From Hymenobacter artigasi (lineage in GTDB: Bacteria; Bacteroidota; Bacteroidia; Cytophagales; Hymenobacteraceae): a stretch of 64,000 bases of DNA. Shown here in pieces: positions 52,914-61,588 of the stretch. The position numbers and the translations under genes are program-made. Below the pieces are notes generated by a model. That model searched no databases, was not told the origin of the DNA, and saw only the letters and a program-made list of their open reading frames with translations. The DNA is taken from contig NZ_JAAVTK010000011.1 of the NCBI RefSeq assembly GCF_012275535.1, positions 1 to 64,000 of the forward strand, given 5' to 3'. How positions within the stretch are numbered: position 1 is the stretch's first letter; each line of letters opens with the position of its first letter.

Positions 52914-54257
52914 ATGAAGCTTAGCACCAAGTTTTCCCTGTTCAATGCCGTGTCGCGGGTGGTTATTCTGCTGGTGCTGGCGGGGGCGCTGCCGCTGGCC
53001 ATGAGCCACCTGGCCCGGCTGACTACCGACCAGCGCCTGGCCCAGAAAAAGGAAAAAGTGCTGCGCCTGCTGCGCCGCAACGGCATTTCGGCCTTCATCA
53101 CTGCCGAGCAGTCTTCCTATGGCAGCTACAACCTGCTCAAGGAGGAGTTTATCTCGCTGGAGGCCATTCCGCCCGGGCCGGGCATCAACGAGATTGAGGA
53201 CTCGAAGCGGGCCGTGGAGGATGAGATTGTGGAATACCGGGTGCTGAGCTACGCCTTCGCCCAGGATGGCCAGAACTACCTGCTCGAAATCGGGCGCAGC
53301 ACGGGCAGCATTGGCGAAACGGAGCGCAATTTCCGTCACTACGCGCTGTACATGCTGCTGGTGGCCGTAGCCCTGACCACGCTGGCCGACGTGGCCTTCT
53401 TCCGCTACCTGCTGGAGCCGTTCTACACCATTATCCGGCAGCGGCTCAAAAATGCCCACCACCCGGCCGCGTTCAACTTCGCGCCCATCGAAACCAGCAC
53501 CGACGACTTTCGCTACCTCGACGAGAGCCTGCGCGAGATGATGACCACCATCCAGGCCTCGTTCACGAAGGAGCGCAAGTTCATCGCCGATGCCTCGCAC
53601 GAGCTGCTTACGCCGCTGGCCGCCCTGCAATACCGCTTCGACAACATGCTGGCCGACGAGTCGCTGTCGGATGAAAACCAGCTGCGCGTGGTGGAGTCGC
53701 AGCGCACGGTGCACCGCCTGCGCACCATCATCAGGTCGCTGCTGATGATTTCGAAGATTGAAAACGACCAGTTTGCCCGCGCCGAAACCGTGCCACTCGC
53801 CCCGCTGGTGGCCGAGGTGTGCGACGAAGTGCAGGACCGCCTGGCCGTGCTCGGCCTGACCCTGCACCAGGACCTGACGCCCGATTTCACCGTGCTGCAC
53901 GCCAACCGCAGCCTGCTCTTCACGCTGCTCTACAACCTGCTGAGCAACGCCATCAAGTACAACCGGGCGGGCGGGCGCATCGACGTGCGGGGCCGGCCCA
54001 CGCCCGCCGGCGGCTACGGGCTCGAAGTGCGCGACACCGGCGTGGGCGTTGCCCGCGAGCAGCTGCCGCGCCTTTTTCTGCGCTTCGACAAGGGGGCCAC
54101 GGCCGACCCCGACAGCTACGGCCTGGGCCTGAGCATTGCCCGCACCATTGCCGACCTGCACGGCATCAGCCTCGAAGTCAATTCCATTGAGGGGCTGGGC
54201 ACGTCGTTTCTGCTCGGTTTTCCGGCCCCCGCTCCGGGCCTGGCCGAGGCAACGTAG
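52914..54257 (+). CDS. Sensor histidine kinase
   Basis: A 447-residue inner-membrane kinase. One helix near residues 16-35 and a second near 150-170 enclose a periplasmic region of about 120 residues without cysteine clusters or a recognised ligand fold. The dimerisation domain holds His229 in DASHELLTPL. The ATP-binding domain has the N box LLYNLLSNAIKYN, the D box DTGVGV, an F box LFLRFDKG and the G box GLGLSIARTIADL. ATG at 52914, after a CCTACCCCC array. It surely pairs with the upstream OmpR-family regulator. The second operator begins two bases past its stop. Confidence 0.93.
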   Translation: MKLSTKFSLFNAVSRVVILLVLAGALPLAMSHLARLTTDQRLAQKKEKVLRLLRRNGISAFITAEQSSYGSYNLLKEEFISLEAIPPGPGINEIEDSKRAVEDEIVEYRVLSYAFAQDGQNYLLEIGRSTGSIGETERNFRHYALYMLLVAVALTTLADVAFFRYLLEPFYTIIRQRLKNAHHPAAFNFAPIETSTDDFRYLDESLREMMTTIQASFTKERKFIADASHELLTPLAALQYRFDNMLADESLSDENQLRVVESQRTVHRLRTIIRSLLMISKIENDQFARAETVPLAPLVAEVCDEVQDRLAVLGLTLHQDLTPDFTVLHANRSLLFTLLYNLLSNAIKYNRAGGRIDVRGRPTPAGGYGLEVRDTGVGVAREQLPRLFLRFDKGATADPDSYGLGLSIARTIADLHGISLEVNSIEGLGTSFLLGFPAPAPGLAEAT

Positions 54258-54258
54258 G

Positions 54259-54296
54259 GCTTATCATGTTCGCATCATGTTGGAAAAGTAGGTTTG
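54259..54296 (+). promoter_or_regulatory. Second copy of the operator-promoter, upstream of two His-rich genes
   Basis: ATCATG at 54263-54268 and 54274-54279 with 11-base period, nine bases, then TAGGTTTG at 54289-54296. The first 21 bases are identical to 51472-51492. Transcription should begin near 54303, giving a leader of about 25 bases before the ATG at 54327. Confidence 0.78.
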
Positions 54297-54326
54297 AGCC
54301 ATCATCAACCCCAAACCCATTTCCCC

Positions 54327-54470
54327 ATGAAAAAGCTAATGCTTTCCGCCGTTGCCATGCTGTGCACGTTTGCTGCCCTGGCCCAAGCTACTCCTCACAC
54401 CGGTGGCCACCACGGCGGCCATCATGGCGGGCACCACGGCCACCACGGCGGCCACCACAAAACCAAGTAA
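54327..54470 (+). CDS. 47-residue secreted Gly-His repeat peptide
   Basis: A very short gene: signal peptide MKKLMLSAVAMLCTFAALAQ, then ATPHTGGHHGGHHGGHHGHH and a final GGHHKTK. The mature part is about half histidine and otherwise mostly glycine, which suggests binding of Cu, Ni, Zn or protons. It directly follows the second operator. Its signal peptide closely resembles that of the next gene, so the two are duplicates with diverged mature parts. SilE/PcoE and Asr are functional analogues by composition and regulation, not by clear homology. Confidence 0.82.
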   Translation: MKKLMLSAVAMLCTFAALAQATPHTGGHHGGHHGGHHGHHGGHHKTK

Positions 54471-54542
54471 ACCAACCTGGCGGGCGCTGCAACGCCCGGC
54501 CAGCTCATTACCCAATTCCTCCCATTCATTTTTTTGATTTCC

Positions 54543-54746
54543 ATGAAAAAGTACCTGATGTCGGCCGTTGCCGCGCTTTGCACCTTCGCCGCTATGGCCC
54601 AGGCTACGCCTGCCACCCCCGCTACCCCGGCTACGCCGAACCCCACCCATACTAGCAGCCACCAGGGAAACCACCAGGGCAGTCATAAGGGCAGCCACCA
54701 TGGTAACCACAAGGGCGGCCTCAAGGGCATGCACGGCACCCGTTAG
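54543..54746 (+). CDS. 67-residue secreted His/Gly/Lys-rich peptide
   Basis: Signal peptide MKKYLMSAVAALCTFAAMAQ, a threonine-proline linker (ATPATPATPATPNPTH), then words such as HQGNHQGSHKGSHHGNHKGG. The mature part mixes histidine, lysine and glycine, unlike the Gly-His repeat of its neighbour 72 bases upstream, while the signal peptides match at most positions. I chose ATG at 54543; another lies three codons before. It shares the operator at 54259 with its neighbour and ends at the terminator at 54764. Confidence 0.8.
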   Translation: MKKYLMSAVAALCTFAAMAQATPATPATPATPNPTHTSSHQGNHQGSHKGSHHGNHKGGLKGMHGTR

Positions 54747-54763
54747 GTTTTCGCCTCACGGCC

Positions 54764-54795
54764 AAAGCCCCTTCGCTGCGCGAAGGGGCTTTTTT
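54764..54795 (+). terminator. Terminator of the His-rich peptide operon
   Basis: A perfect 13-bp stem AAAGCCCCTTCGC/GCGAAGGGGCTTT with a three-base loop is followed by Ts to 54795. Confidence 0.88.
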
Positions 54796-54820
54796 CGGTT
54801 ATTTACCTTCCCGCTTTCAC

Positions 54821-55687
54821 TTGCTTCTATTTTTCTCCTTGGGTTCTTTTTTCCGCTCATTCGCCGCCGCCGCTTTGCTGGCCGCTGGCCCGCTGGCGGC
54901 GCAGGCTGCCTTGCATTTTCCGGCCTCGGCCCCCGCCGATACCACCGATGCCCCGCACCGCTCACTGAGCGCGGCACTCAGCTACGGCAGCAACTCCACG
55001 TACTTTGGGCGCTCGCAGGCGGTGGCGTTTCCCTACACGGCCGCCATGCTCACCTATTCGGCCAAAAGCGGCTTGTACGGCTCGGTTGAGCTGTATAACC
55101 TGCTGAACACTGCCAATGCCCTCGACGAAACCGACCTGACCGTGGGCTGGGACCACGACCTGGGCAAAACCCTGGATGTATCGCTCAGCTATTCGCGGTT
55201 CTTTTTCCCCACGGGCAGCGAGCTGGTGAAATCGGGCGTGAACAATGCCTTCGATGCTGGCCTGGGGCAGGATTGGGGCGCGTTTTACTCGCGGCTGAGC
55301 GCCACCTACCTCTTCGGCAAAAGCACCGCCAAGGGCGACGCCTTTCTGGTGCTGGAGAATTCCCGCTCCTTCGAAACCAAGCGCGGCTTTGGCCAGCACG
55401 ACTATTTCAGCGTTGAGCCGGTGGTAAGCTTCGCGGCCGGTACGCAGTCCTTCACCGAGGCGGCCCTGAATAAGCGCAACGGCCCGGCTTCTGCCGCCGC
55501 CAAAAACCGCAACGTGCGCCGGTTCAGCCTCGTCGATTACGAATTTGGCGTGCCCGTGACCTACACCGTGGGCAAGCTGGCCGTATCGGCCGGCTGGCGC
55601 TACGTGGTGCCCGTGAACCTGCCCGCCGATGATGTGGACTCGCGGGCGCTGTCCATCTGGACGGCCGGACTCACCCTCACGCTGTAG
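54821..55687 (+). CDS. Outer-membrane beta-barrel protein
   Basis: A 288-residue exported protein. The N-terminal signal (FAAAALLAAGPLAAQA) follows a TTG start; another TTG lies six codons in. The mature part is built of alternating amphipathic strands (LSAALSYGSNSTYFG, GLYGSVELYNLL, TLDVSLSYSRFFFP) and ends in WTAGLTLTL, a hydrophobic C-terminal strand usual for barrels. No specific family is recognised. It is separated from the His-rich operon by a terminator, so it is not clearly part of that system. Confidence 0.78.
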   Translation: MLLFFSLGSFFRSFAAAALLAAGPLAAQAALHFPASAPADTTDAPHRSLSAALSYGSNSTYFGRSQAVAFPYTAAMLTYSAKSGLYGSVELYNLLNTANALDETDLTVGWDHDLGKTLDVSLSYSRFFFPTGSELVKSGVNNAFDAGLGQDWGAFYSRLSATYLFGKSTAKGDAFLVLENSRSFETKRGFGQHDYFSVEPVVSFAAGTQSFTEAALNKRNGPASAAAKNRNVRRFSLVDYEFGVPVTYTVGKLAVSAGWRYVVPVNLPADDVDSRALSIWTAGLTLTL

Positions 55688-55759
55688 CACTGGCAATGCC
55701 TTTTTTCGGCCTGCCAACGTAGACGGTATTTCACGTAACTGACTTTCACTGCTCGTTTT

Positions 55760-56305
55760 ATGCGAAGTTCTATTCATTCCATCGGGCCCGCCGGCCGGTT
55801 GTTGGCACTGGCCGGCACGGTACTGCTGGGCGCGTGCAGCGGCCAGGCCCCGCTGGAGCAGGCCAGCGGCGGCAACGGCCTCTCCACCACCGTGCAAACG
55901 GATACCACCGCCACGCTGCCCACCGAGGCCTGCGGCCTGCTCACGCCCGGCGAGGTGGCCAGCCTCACGGGCAGCCCCGTGCTGCAGCAGGCCCAGGGCG
56001 ACGCCTGCCGCTTTGTGGAAGCCGACCAGCCCGCCAGCCCCGACGCCGTGGTGATGGTGTCGTTCCGCCCGGCCGCCGCCTTCCAGATTGCGCAGGCCGG
56101 CAACGATTTGAAGCGGAGCATTTCTCCCGTCAGCGGCCTGGGCCACGAGGCCTACTATGATGACAGCCACGGCGACCTTTACGTGCAATTGCCCACCCGC
56201 ACCCTGGTTATCAGCATGCCGCGCCGCGTAAAAAACTATTCGCGCGAGCGCATTGCGCCGGAGCTGGGCCGCCTGGCCGTAGCGCGCCTGGCAGTGCGCC
56301 GATAG
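55760..56305 (+). CDS. Small lipoprotein
   Basis: A 181-residue predicted lipoprotein: signal LLALAGTVLLGAC with the lipobox cysteine near residue 26. The mature domain holds two cysteines (EACGLLTPGEVASLTG and GDACRFVEA), a pattern like DUF3558-type lipoproteins of other bacteria, with helix-strand segments following. Function unknown. It is read in the same direction as the barrel gene 72 bases upstream. Confidence 0.75.
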   Translation: MRSSIHSIGPAGRLLALAGTVLLGACSGQAPLEQASGGNGLSTTVQTDTTATLPTEACGLLTPGEVASLTGSPVLQQAQGDACRFVEADQPASPDAVVMVSFRPAAAFQIAQAGNDLKRSISPVSGLGHEAYYDDSHGDLYVQLPTRTLVISMPRRVKNYSRERIAPELGRLAVARLAVRR

Positions 56306-56312
56306 AACGGCC

Positions 56313-56524
56313 AACTCCCCTCCTTACCAAGGAGGGGACATTTTCGCGACGCGAAAATAGGGGTGGTGGCACCGCAGGGTGGGCGTTGGAGGCTGTTGAA
56401 CTGAATGGAAATAATGGTCGGTAGCTGAAAGGCAAGGGCACTTCCCTTACGCAAGCCGTTCAATGCCCCGACCACCCCAATTTCAGCTTCGCTGAAATGT
56501 CCCCTCCTTGGTAAGGAGGGGAGT
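56313..56524. repeat. CTCCCCTCCTTACC palindrome family, copy 2
   Basis: The outer arms (from 56314 and up to 56524) are the same as in the copy at 41335. Each side then has its own local hairpin (ATTTTCGCGACGCGAAAAT on the left, ATTTCAGCTTCGCTGAAAT on the right) and a GGGGTGGT/ACCACCCC pair. The centre of about 90 bases is unrelated to that of copy 1. Confidence 0.88.
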
Positions 56525-56555
56525 GTGTAGCTTGCGGCACATTCCCATTCGCTTC

Positions 56556-58367
56556 ATGAAAAAACTCGCTTTGGCCGGCCTCGTGGCGGCCGCCCTCACC
56601 ACGGCCTGCAACCAGACCAAGACCACCGAAACTGCCACCACCAGCGCCAACGGCGCGGCGGCTGACTCGACCAAAGGCATCAGTGGCCTGTTTGCCAGCT
56701 TCTGGGAGCAGCAGTCGCGCCTCGACCCGCTCTCGGCCACGGCCCAGGGCGACAACCGCTTCAACGACCAGCTTCCCAACGACCAGACCCAGGCGTTTCG
56801 GGACACGCTGCGCACCTTTTACCAGGACTACCTGACGCGGCTGAGCAAGTTTGACCGCGCCGGGCTGGATGAGAACGATAAAATCAGCTACGACATTTTT
56901 CAGTACGACCTGAAGCAGCGCGTAGAAGGCCTGAAGCTGAACACCTGGATGATGCCGTTTCAGCAGTTCTGGGGGCTGCCTATTTCGATGGGGCAGTTTG
57001 GCTCGGGGCAGGGCAACCAGCCGTTCAAGACGGTGAAGGACTACGACAACTGGCTGGGCCGGGTGCGCGGCTTCACGGTGTGGGCCGATTCGGCCATCGG
57101 CAATTTCCGGCGCGGCATGAAAGCCGGCGTGGTGCTGCCCAAATCCCTGGTGGAGAAGATGATTCCGCAGATGCGCGACAAAACGATGGTGGTAACCGAC
57201 CCCACCAAGTCGCTGTTCTACGGTCCCATTAACAGCTTCCCGAAGGACTTTTCCGATGCCGATAAAAAGCGCCTGACCGAGGACTACAAGAAGGCCATTC
57301 TGACCGAAGTAGTGCCGACATACCAGAAGCTGGGCAATTTCCTGGCCAACGAATACCTGCCCAAATCGCGCCCCACCAGCGGCATCAACGCCATTCCCGG
57401 CGGCCCGGAGATGTACCGCTACTACGCCAGCTACTGGACCACGACGGAGAAAACCCCGGCCGAAATCCACGCCCTGGGCCTGCGCGAAGTGGCCCGCCTG
57501 CGCGCCGAGATGGAGCGCATGAAAACCCAGCTGGGCTTCAAAGGCACGCTGCGGCAGTTCTTCGAGAGCCTCAAAACCGACCCTAAGGCCATGCCCTTCA
57601 AAACGGCCGAGGAAGTGCTGGCCGGCTTCCGCAAGATTCAGGAAACCATCGACCCGAACCTGAAAAAGATGTTCGGCCGCGTGCCCAAGTCGCCGTTTGA
57701 AATCCGCCGCACCGAGGCGTTCCGCGAGGCATCCGCCTCGGCCGAGTACAACCAGGGCTCGCCGGACGGCACCCGGCCGGGCATTTTCTACGTGCCGCTG
57801 CCCAAGCCCGCCGAGTACAACGTGACGCAGGGCATGGAGTCGCTGTTTCTGCACGAGGCCATTCCGGGGCACCACTACCAGATTTCCTTGCAGCAGGAAA
57901 ACACCAGCCTGCCCAAGTTCCGCCAGTTTGCCGGCTACGGCGCCATGACGGAGGGCTGGGCCCTCTACACCGAAAGCCTGGGCAAGGAGCTCGGCCTCTA
58001 CAAAGACCCCTACCAGTACGTGGGCGCGCTGAACGATGAGATGCTGCGCGCCGTGCGCCTGGTGGTGGATACCGGCCTGCACACCGGCCAGCTCACCCGC
58101 GAGCAGGCCATCGAGTACATGCTCGACAACATGCCCGCCAGCAAGGAGGACGACACCTCGGCCATCGAGCGCTACATGGCCATTCCGGGCCAGGCACTGG
58201 CCTACAAAATTGGCCAGCTGAAAATCCAGGAGCTGCGCGCCCGCTACGAGAAGCAGCTGGGCAGCAAGTTCTCCCTCAGCAATTTCCACGATGAATTGCT
58301 GAAGGATGGCGTGATGCCACTGGCCGTGCTCGAAACCAAGATGGACGCCTGGGCGGCAAAGCAGTAG
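56556..58367 (+). CDS. DUF885-family zinc peptidase-like lipoprotein
   Basis: A 603-residue predicted lipoprotein (MKKLALAGLVAAALTTAC, Cys18) of the DUF885 family, related to M32-like metallopeptidases. The zinc motif HEAIPGHHYQ begins at His433, and the downstream acidic residues in EGWALYTESLGKELG are the likely third ligand region. The substrate is unknown. I chose ATG at 56556; the upstream 16 codons lie in a palindromic repeat. A TAGCTTGC box 28 bases before the start is shared with the paralogue downstream. Confidence 0.9.
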   Translation: MKKLALAGLVAAALTTACNQTKTTETATTSANGAAADSTKGISGLFASFWEQQSRLDPLSATAQGDNRFNDQLPNDQTQAFRDTLRTFYQDYLTRLSKFDRAGLDENDKISYDIFQYDLKQRVEGLKLNTWMMPFQQFWGLPISMGQFGSGQGNQPFKTVKDYDNWLGRVRGFTVWADSAIGNFRRGMKAGVVLPKSLVEKMIPQMRDKTMVVTDPTKSLFYGPINSFPKDFSDADKKRLTEDYKKAILTEVVPTYQKLGNFLANEYLPKSRPTSGINAIPGGPEMYRYYASYWTTTEKTPAEIHALGLREVARLRAEMERMKTQLGFKGTLRQFFESLKTDPKAMPFKTAEEVLAGFRKIQETIDPNLKKMFGRVPKSPFEIRRTEAFREASASAEYNQGSPDGTRPGIFYVPLPKPAEYNVTQGMESLFLHEAIPGHHYQISLQQENTSLPKFRQFAGYGAMTEGWALYTESLGKELGLYKDPYQYVGALNDEMLRAVRLVVDTGLHTGQLTREQAIEYMLDNMPASKEDDTSAIERYMAIPGQALAYKIGQLKIQELRARYEKQLGSKFSLSNFHDELLKDGVMPLAVLETKMDAWAAKQ

Positions 58368-58383
58368 GGAATAGGAAATAAAA

Positions 58384-58493
58384 AGCACGGTCATGCCGAG
58401 CGCAGCGAAGCATCTTGCCCGCCACTACTAATCCTATTGATTGGATTGGGTTGAGCGGTCAAGATGTTTCACTGCGCTCGGCATGACCGTGCT
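58384..58493. repeat. GTCATNCTGAGC palindrome, copy 8
   Basis: Arms of 34 bases (58384-58417 and 58460-58493) pair with two mismatches. The outer word is AGCACGGTCATGCCGAGCG and the loop contains ACTAATCCTATTGATTGG. It lies between the two DUF885 paralogues. Confidence 0.9.
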
Positions 58494-58570
58494 ATTTAAG
58501 CCCATGGCTCCCAACAAAAACTGGACTATTTACAGCCATTTGTGTAGCTTGCCGGCTTACTTACTGGTTG

Positions 58571-60358
58571 ATGAACAGATTTTTTGTTGCCTTACTGGCG
58601 ATGTGGTGCCTTTTGGCGCACCCGGCCGGCTCCCAAACCCCACTTACCGGCGGCTCTGCTTCTGCCACGCTTTTAGCCGGTTTATTCAATTCCTATTGGG
58701 AAGACCGCGCCCGGCTGTTTCCGCTGATGGCCACGGCGCAGGGCGATAACCGCTACAACGACCGCCTGCCCAACGACCAGACCCACGCCTTCCGCCAGCA
58801 GCAGGTCCGCTTCTACCGCCGGTATCTGAATGATTTGCTGAACATTGACCGCGCCCGGCTCTCGACCGACGACAAGCTCAGCTACGACATCTTTCAGTAT
58901 GAGATGCGCAGCCGCCTCGAAGGCCTGCGGTTTGATACCTGGATGATGCCCTTTGCCCAGTTCTACAGCCTGCCCAATTCGCTTGGGCAGCTGGGCGCGG
59001 GCACGGGCGCCCAGCCGTTCAAAACGGTGAAGGACTACGACAACTGGCTGGCCCGGGTGGGCAAATTTCCGGTGTGGGCCGACTCGGCCATTGGCAATTT
59101 CCGGCAGGGCATGAAGGCGGCCGTGGTGCTGCCCCGCGTGCTGGTGCTCAAAATGGTGCCCCAGCTGCAAGCCCAGGTCACGACCGATGCCGCCAAAAGC
59201 TTGTTTTATGGTCCCATTGCCCACCTGCCGGCCAGCTTTTCGGAGGCCGACAAAACCCGGCTTACCGCCGCCTACCAGCAGGCCATTCTCACCGAGGTGG
59301 TGCCGACGTACCGCAAACTGGCCGACTTCCTGCAAACGGAATACCTGCCCCAGGCCCGCAGCAGCACCGGCCTGGGCGACGTGCCCGGCGGAGCCGAAAT
59401 GTACCGCTACGACGTGCGGCTGATGACGACCACCGACCGCCTGCCCGACGCCATCTACCAGACCGGTCTGGCCGAGGTGAAGCGCATTAGGGCCGAGATG
59501 GAGGCCGTGAAAAAGCAGGTGGGCTTCAAGGGCAGCCTGCCGGGCTTCTTCAGCTACCTGGGCTCCAACCCCAGGTTCATGCCCTACAAAACGCCGGACG
59601 AGGTGCTGAACGCCTTTCGCGGCATCCAGGCCCGCACTGCGCCCAACCTGCCCAAGCTGTTTGGGCACGCGCCGAAGTCGCCGTTTGAGATTCGGCAGAC
59701 GGAGGCGTTCCGCGCCGCCACGGCCTCGGCCGAGTACAACCGGGGCACGCCGGACGGCACTCGGCCCGGCATTTTCTACGTGCCCATTCTCGATGCTACC
59801 AAGTTCAACGTGACCTCGGGCATGGAGTCGCTGTTTCTGCACGAAGCCATTCCCGGGCATCACTACCAGCTGTCGTTGCAGCAGGAAAACACCAGCCTGC
59901 CCAAGTTTCGGCGCTTCGCCTCCTACCCCGCTTTCAGCGAGGGCTGGGCGCTGTATTGCGAAAGCCTGGGCAAGGAGCTGGGCCTCTACACCGACCCCTA
60001 CCAGCGCATTGGCGCGCTGGGCGATGAGATGCACCGCGCCCTGCGCCTGGTGGTGGATGTGGGCATGCACGCCAAAGGCATGAGCCGCGAGCAGGCCATC
60101 GACTACATGATGGCCAACGAGCCCATTTCGGAGCAGTCCGCCACGGCCGAGATAGAGCGCTACCTGGCCATGCCCGGCCAGGCGCTGGCCTACAAAACCG
60201 GCCAGCTCAAAATCCGCGAGCTGCGCAGCCGCTACGAAAAGCAGCTGGGCAAAACGTTCAGCCTGAAGGCTTTTCACGATGAGATTCTGGCCGGCGGCTC
60301 GATGCCCCTGGCGGTGCTGGAGCGCCGCATGGACGCCTGGGCGGCCCGGCAGCGCTAA
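58571..60358 (+). CDS. DUF885-family zinc peptidase-like exported protein
   Basis: A 595-residue paralogue of the preceding gene. It keeps the zinc motif HEAIPGHHYQ (from His424) and EGWALYCESLGKELG, and both end in MDAWAA[KR]Q. Unlike its neighbour it has an ordinary signal peptide (FFVALLAMWCLLAHPAGSQ) without a good lipobox, so it is probably periplasmic or secreted instead of lipid-anchored. I chose ATG at 58571; a TTG lies one codon earlier. The upstream TAGCTTGC box (58545-58552) is the same as in the first copy. Confidence 0.9.
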   Translation: MNRFFVALLAMWCLLAHPAGSQTPLTGGSASATLLAGLFNSYWEDRARLFPLMATAQGDNRYNDRLPNDQTHAFRQQQVRFYRRYLNDLLNIDRARLSTDDKLSYDIFQYEMRSRLEGLRFDTWMMPFAQFYSLPNSLGQLGAGTGAQPFKTVKDYDNWLARVGKFPVWADSAIGNFRQGMKAAVVLPRVLVLKMVPQLQAQVTTDAAKSLFYGPIAHLPASFSEADKTRLTAAYQQAILTEVVPTYRKLADFLQTEYLPQARSSTGLGDVPGGAEMYRYDVRLMTTTDRLPDAIYQTGLAEVKRIRAEMEAVKKQVGFKGSLPGFFSYLGSNPRFMPYKTPDEVLNAFRGIQARTAPNLPKLFGHAPKSPFEIRQTEAFRAATASAEYNRGTPDGTRPGIFYVPILDATKFNVTSGMESLFLHEAIPGHHYQLSLQQENTSLPKFRRFASYPAFSEGWALYCESLGKELGLYTDPYQRIGALGDEMHRALRLVVDVGMHAKGMSREQAIDYMMANEPISEQSATAEIERYLAMPGQALAYKTGQLKIRELRSRYEKQLGKTFSLKAFHDEILAGGSMPLAVLERRMDAWAARQR

Positions 60359-60400
60359 GCGGGCCTTATTCTACTACTGCCACCACACTACCTTTCCCTA

Positions 60401-61504
60401 ATGTTTGCCCCTACTGGTTACTCCTCGCTGCCCCTTCCGCGTGCGCTCAACAACCGCGAACCCCAAGCCCCAACTACTACTGGTTTACGATGGAGGCAGG
60501 CAGGCTTGCTCCTGGCCCTGTTGTTGGGGGTGGCCTTCGTAGGCCGGGCCCAGGACATCGTTGCGGCGGGCGGCACCCTGAGCCCCGCCGCCACCACCGT
60601 AACGGCGGGAACCAACTCCGGCACGTTGATTTTGCAGGGATTTTACGGCACCATATTACGGTACCAGGCCGATACCGGCCAGGGCTTTGTGGACGTAGGT
60701 GGCCCGGGCCGCAGCTATACGTTCTCGGATTTACTAACCACCACGCGCTTTCGGGCCGTGGTGCAAACCACTAATCTTGTGGTAGTTGCTTCCAGTATTG
60801 CCGTGGTCACGGTGGTGCCTCCCGACGGGGCCACGGGGCCAGCCAATAAGCTGAAGCCCAGCCGCCAGGTCAGTCTGGCGCCGGCTCTGGCCGTAAAATT
60901 CTCGCCCCTGGCTACCCAGGACCCCAGCGCCAGCACGCTCCTGGTGGGGCTGGAGTACCGCCCCAGTTCCCGCATCGGCCTGGAGGCCAGCTACGGCCAG
61001 CAGTTTACCGCCCTGCGCATCACCACGCTCGGACTGCTCGCGGACCGCTACGACTACCATTACCAGAAATTCAAGCTGGAGCTACGCCGCTATCTGCCCG
61101 CACGCGCCAAAAACCCCCACCAGGAAACCTACTTCTCCGTGCAGGCGTTTTTCACGCCCGAGCGCTACACCCGCTACGGCAACAACTACTATCGCAACGC
61201 AGCTTATTACACTTACGACCGCAATTTTGTGAGCAAAGACATTTCGGGAATCGACCTAAAAATAGGCTCGGTGTGGCATGTTGGGTCGAACTGGCTGTTG
61301 GAAGGTGGCCTGGGGCTGGGCGGCCGGTTTGTGGTCACGCAGTACGACATGCTCAACGAGCACCGGGCCACCAACTTCACCGCCAAGCAAGTCAGTCCCT
61401 TCAATCAGATTGAGGAGCCGGGCAATAAGGCCAGCATTGATGTAGAGCTGGTATTCAAAGTCGGCTACGTTTTCCCCTTTCGCAAACAGGAGTCGGCGCA
61501 ATAG
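60401..61504 (+). CDS. Outer-membrane protein with Ig-like N-terminus and barrel domain
   Basis: A 367-residue exported protein. After a long signal peptide (LLLALLLGVAFVGRAQ, about residues 34-50) an Ig-like region follows (AATTVTAGTNSGTLILQGFY). From about residue 150 it has barrel-like strands, including LELRRYLPARAKNPHQETYF, which I associate with DUF3575-type barrels, and a C-terminal strand KVGYVFPF. It begins at an ATG four bases after TACCTTTC (60389-60396), so its mRNA may be leaderless. The function is unknown. Confidence 0.75.
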   Translation: MFAPTGYSSLPLPRALNNREPQAPTTTGLRWRQAGLLLALLLGVAFVGRAQDIVAAGGTLSPAATTVTAGTNSGTLILQGFYGTILRYQADTGQGFVDVGGPGRSYTFSDLLTTTRFRAVVQTTNLVVVASSIAVVTVVPPDGATGPANKLKPSRQVSLAPALAVKFSPLATQDPSASTLLVGLEYRPSSRIGLEASYGQQFTALRITTLGLLADRYDYHYQKFKLELRRYLPARAKNPHQETYFSVQAFFTPERYTRYGNNYYRNAAYYTYDRNFVSKDISGIDLKIGSVWHVGSNWLLEGGLGLGGRFVVTQYDMLNEHRATNFTAKQVSPFNQIEEPGNKASIDVELVFKVGYVFPFRKQESAQ

Positions 61505-61588
61505 CCTTGCTGGCAAGTATCTTACCCCAATACCGGCCCTTCCGGCCCGGCTTCGTTCCAACCTATAATTCGCGTCTCCATTCCCTAT

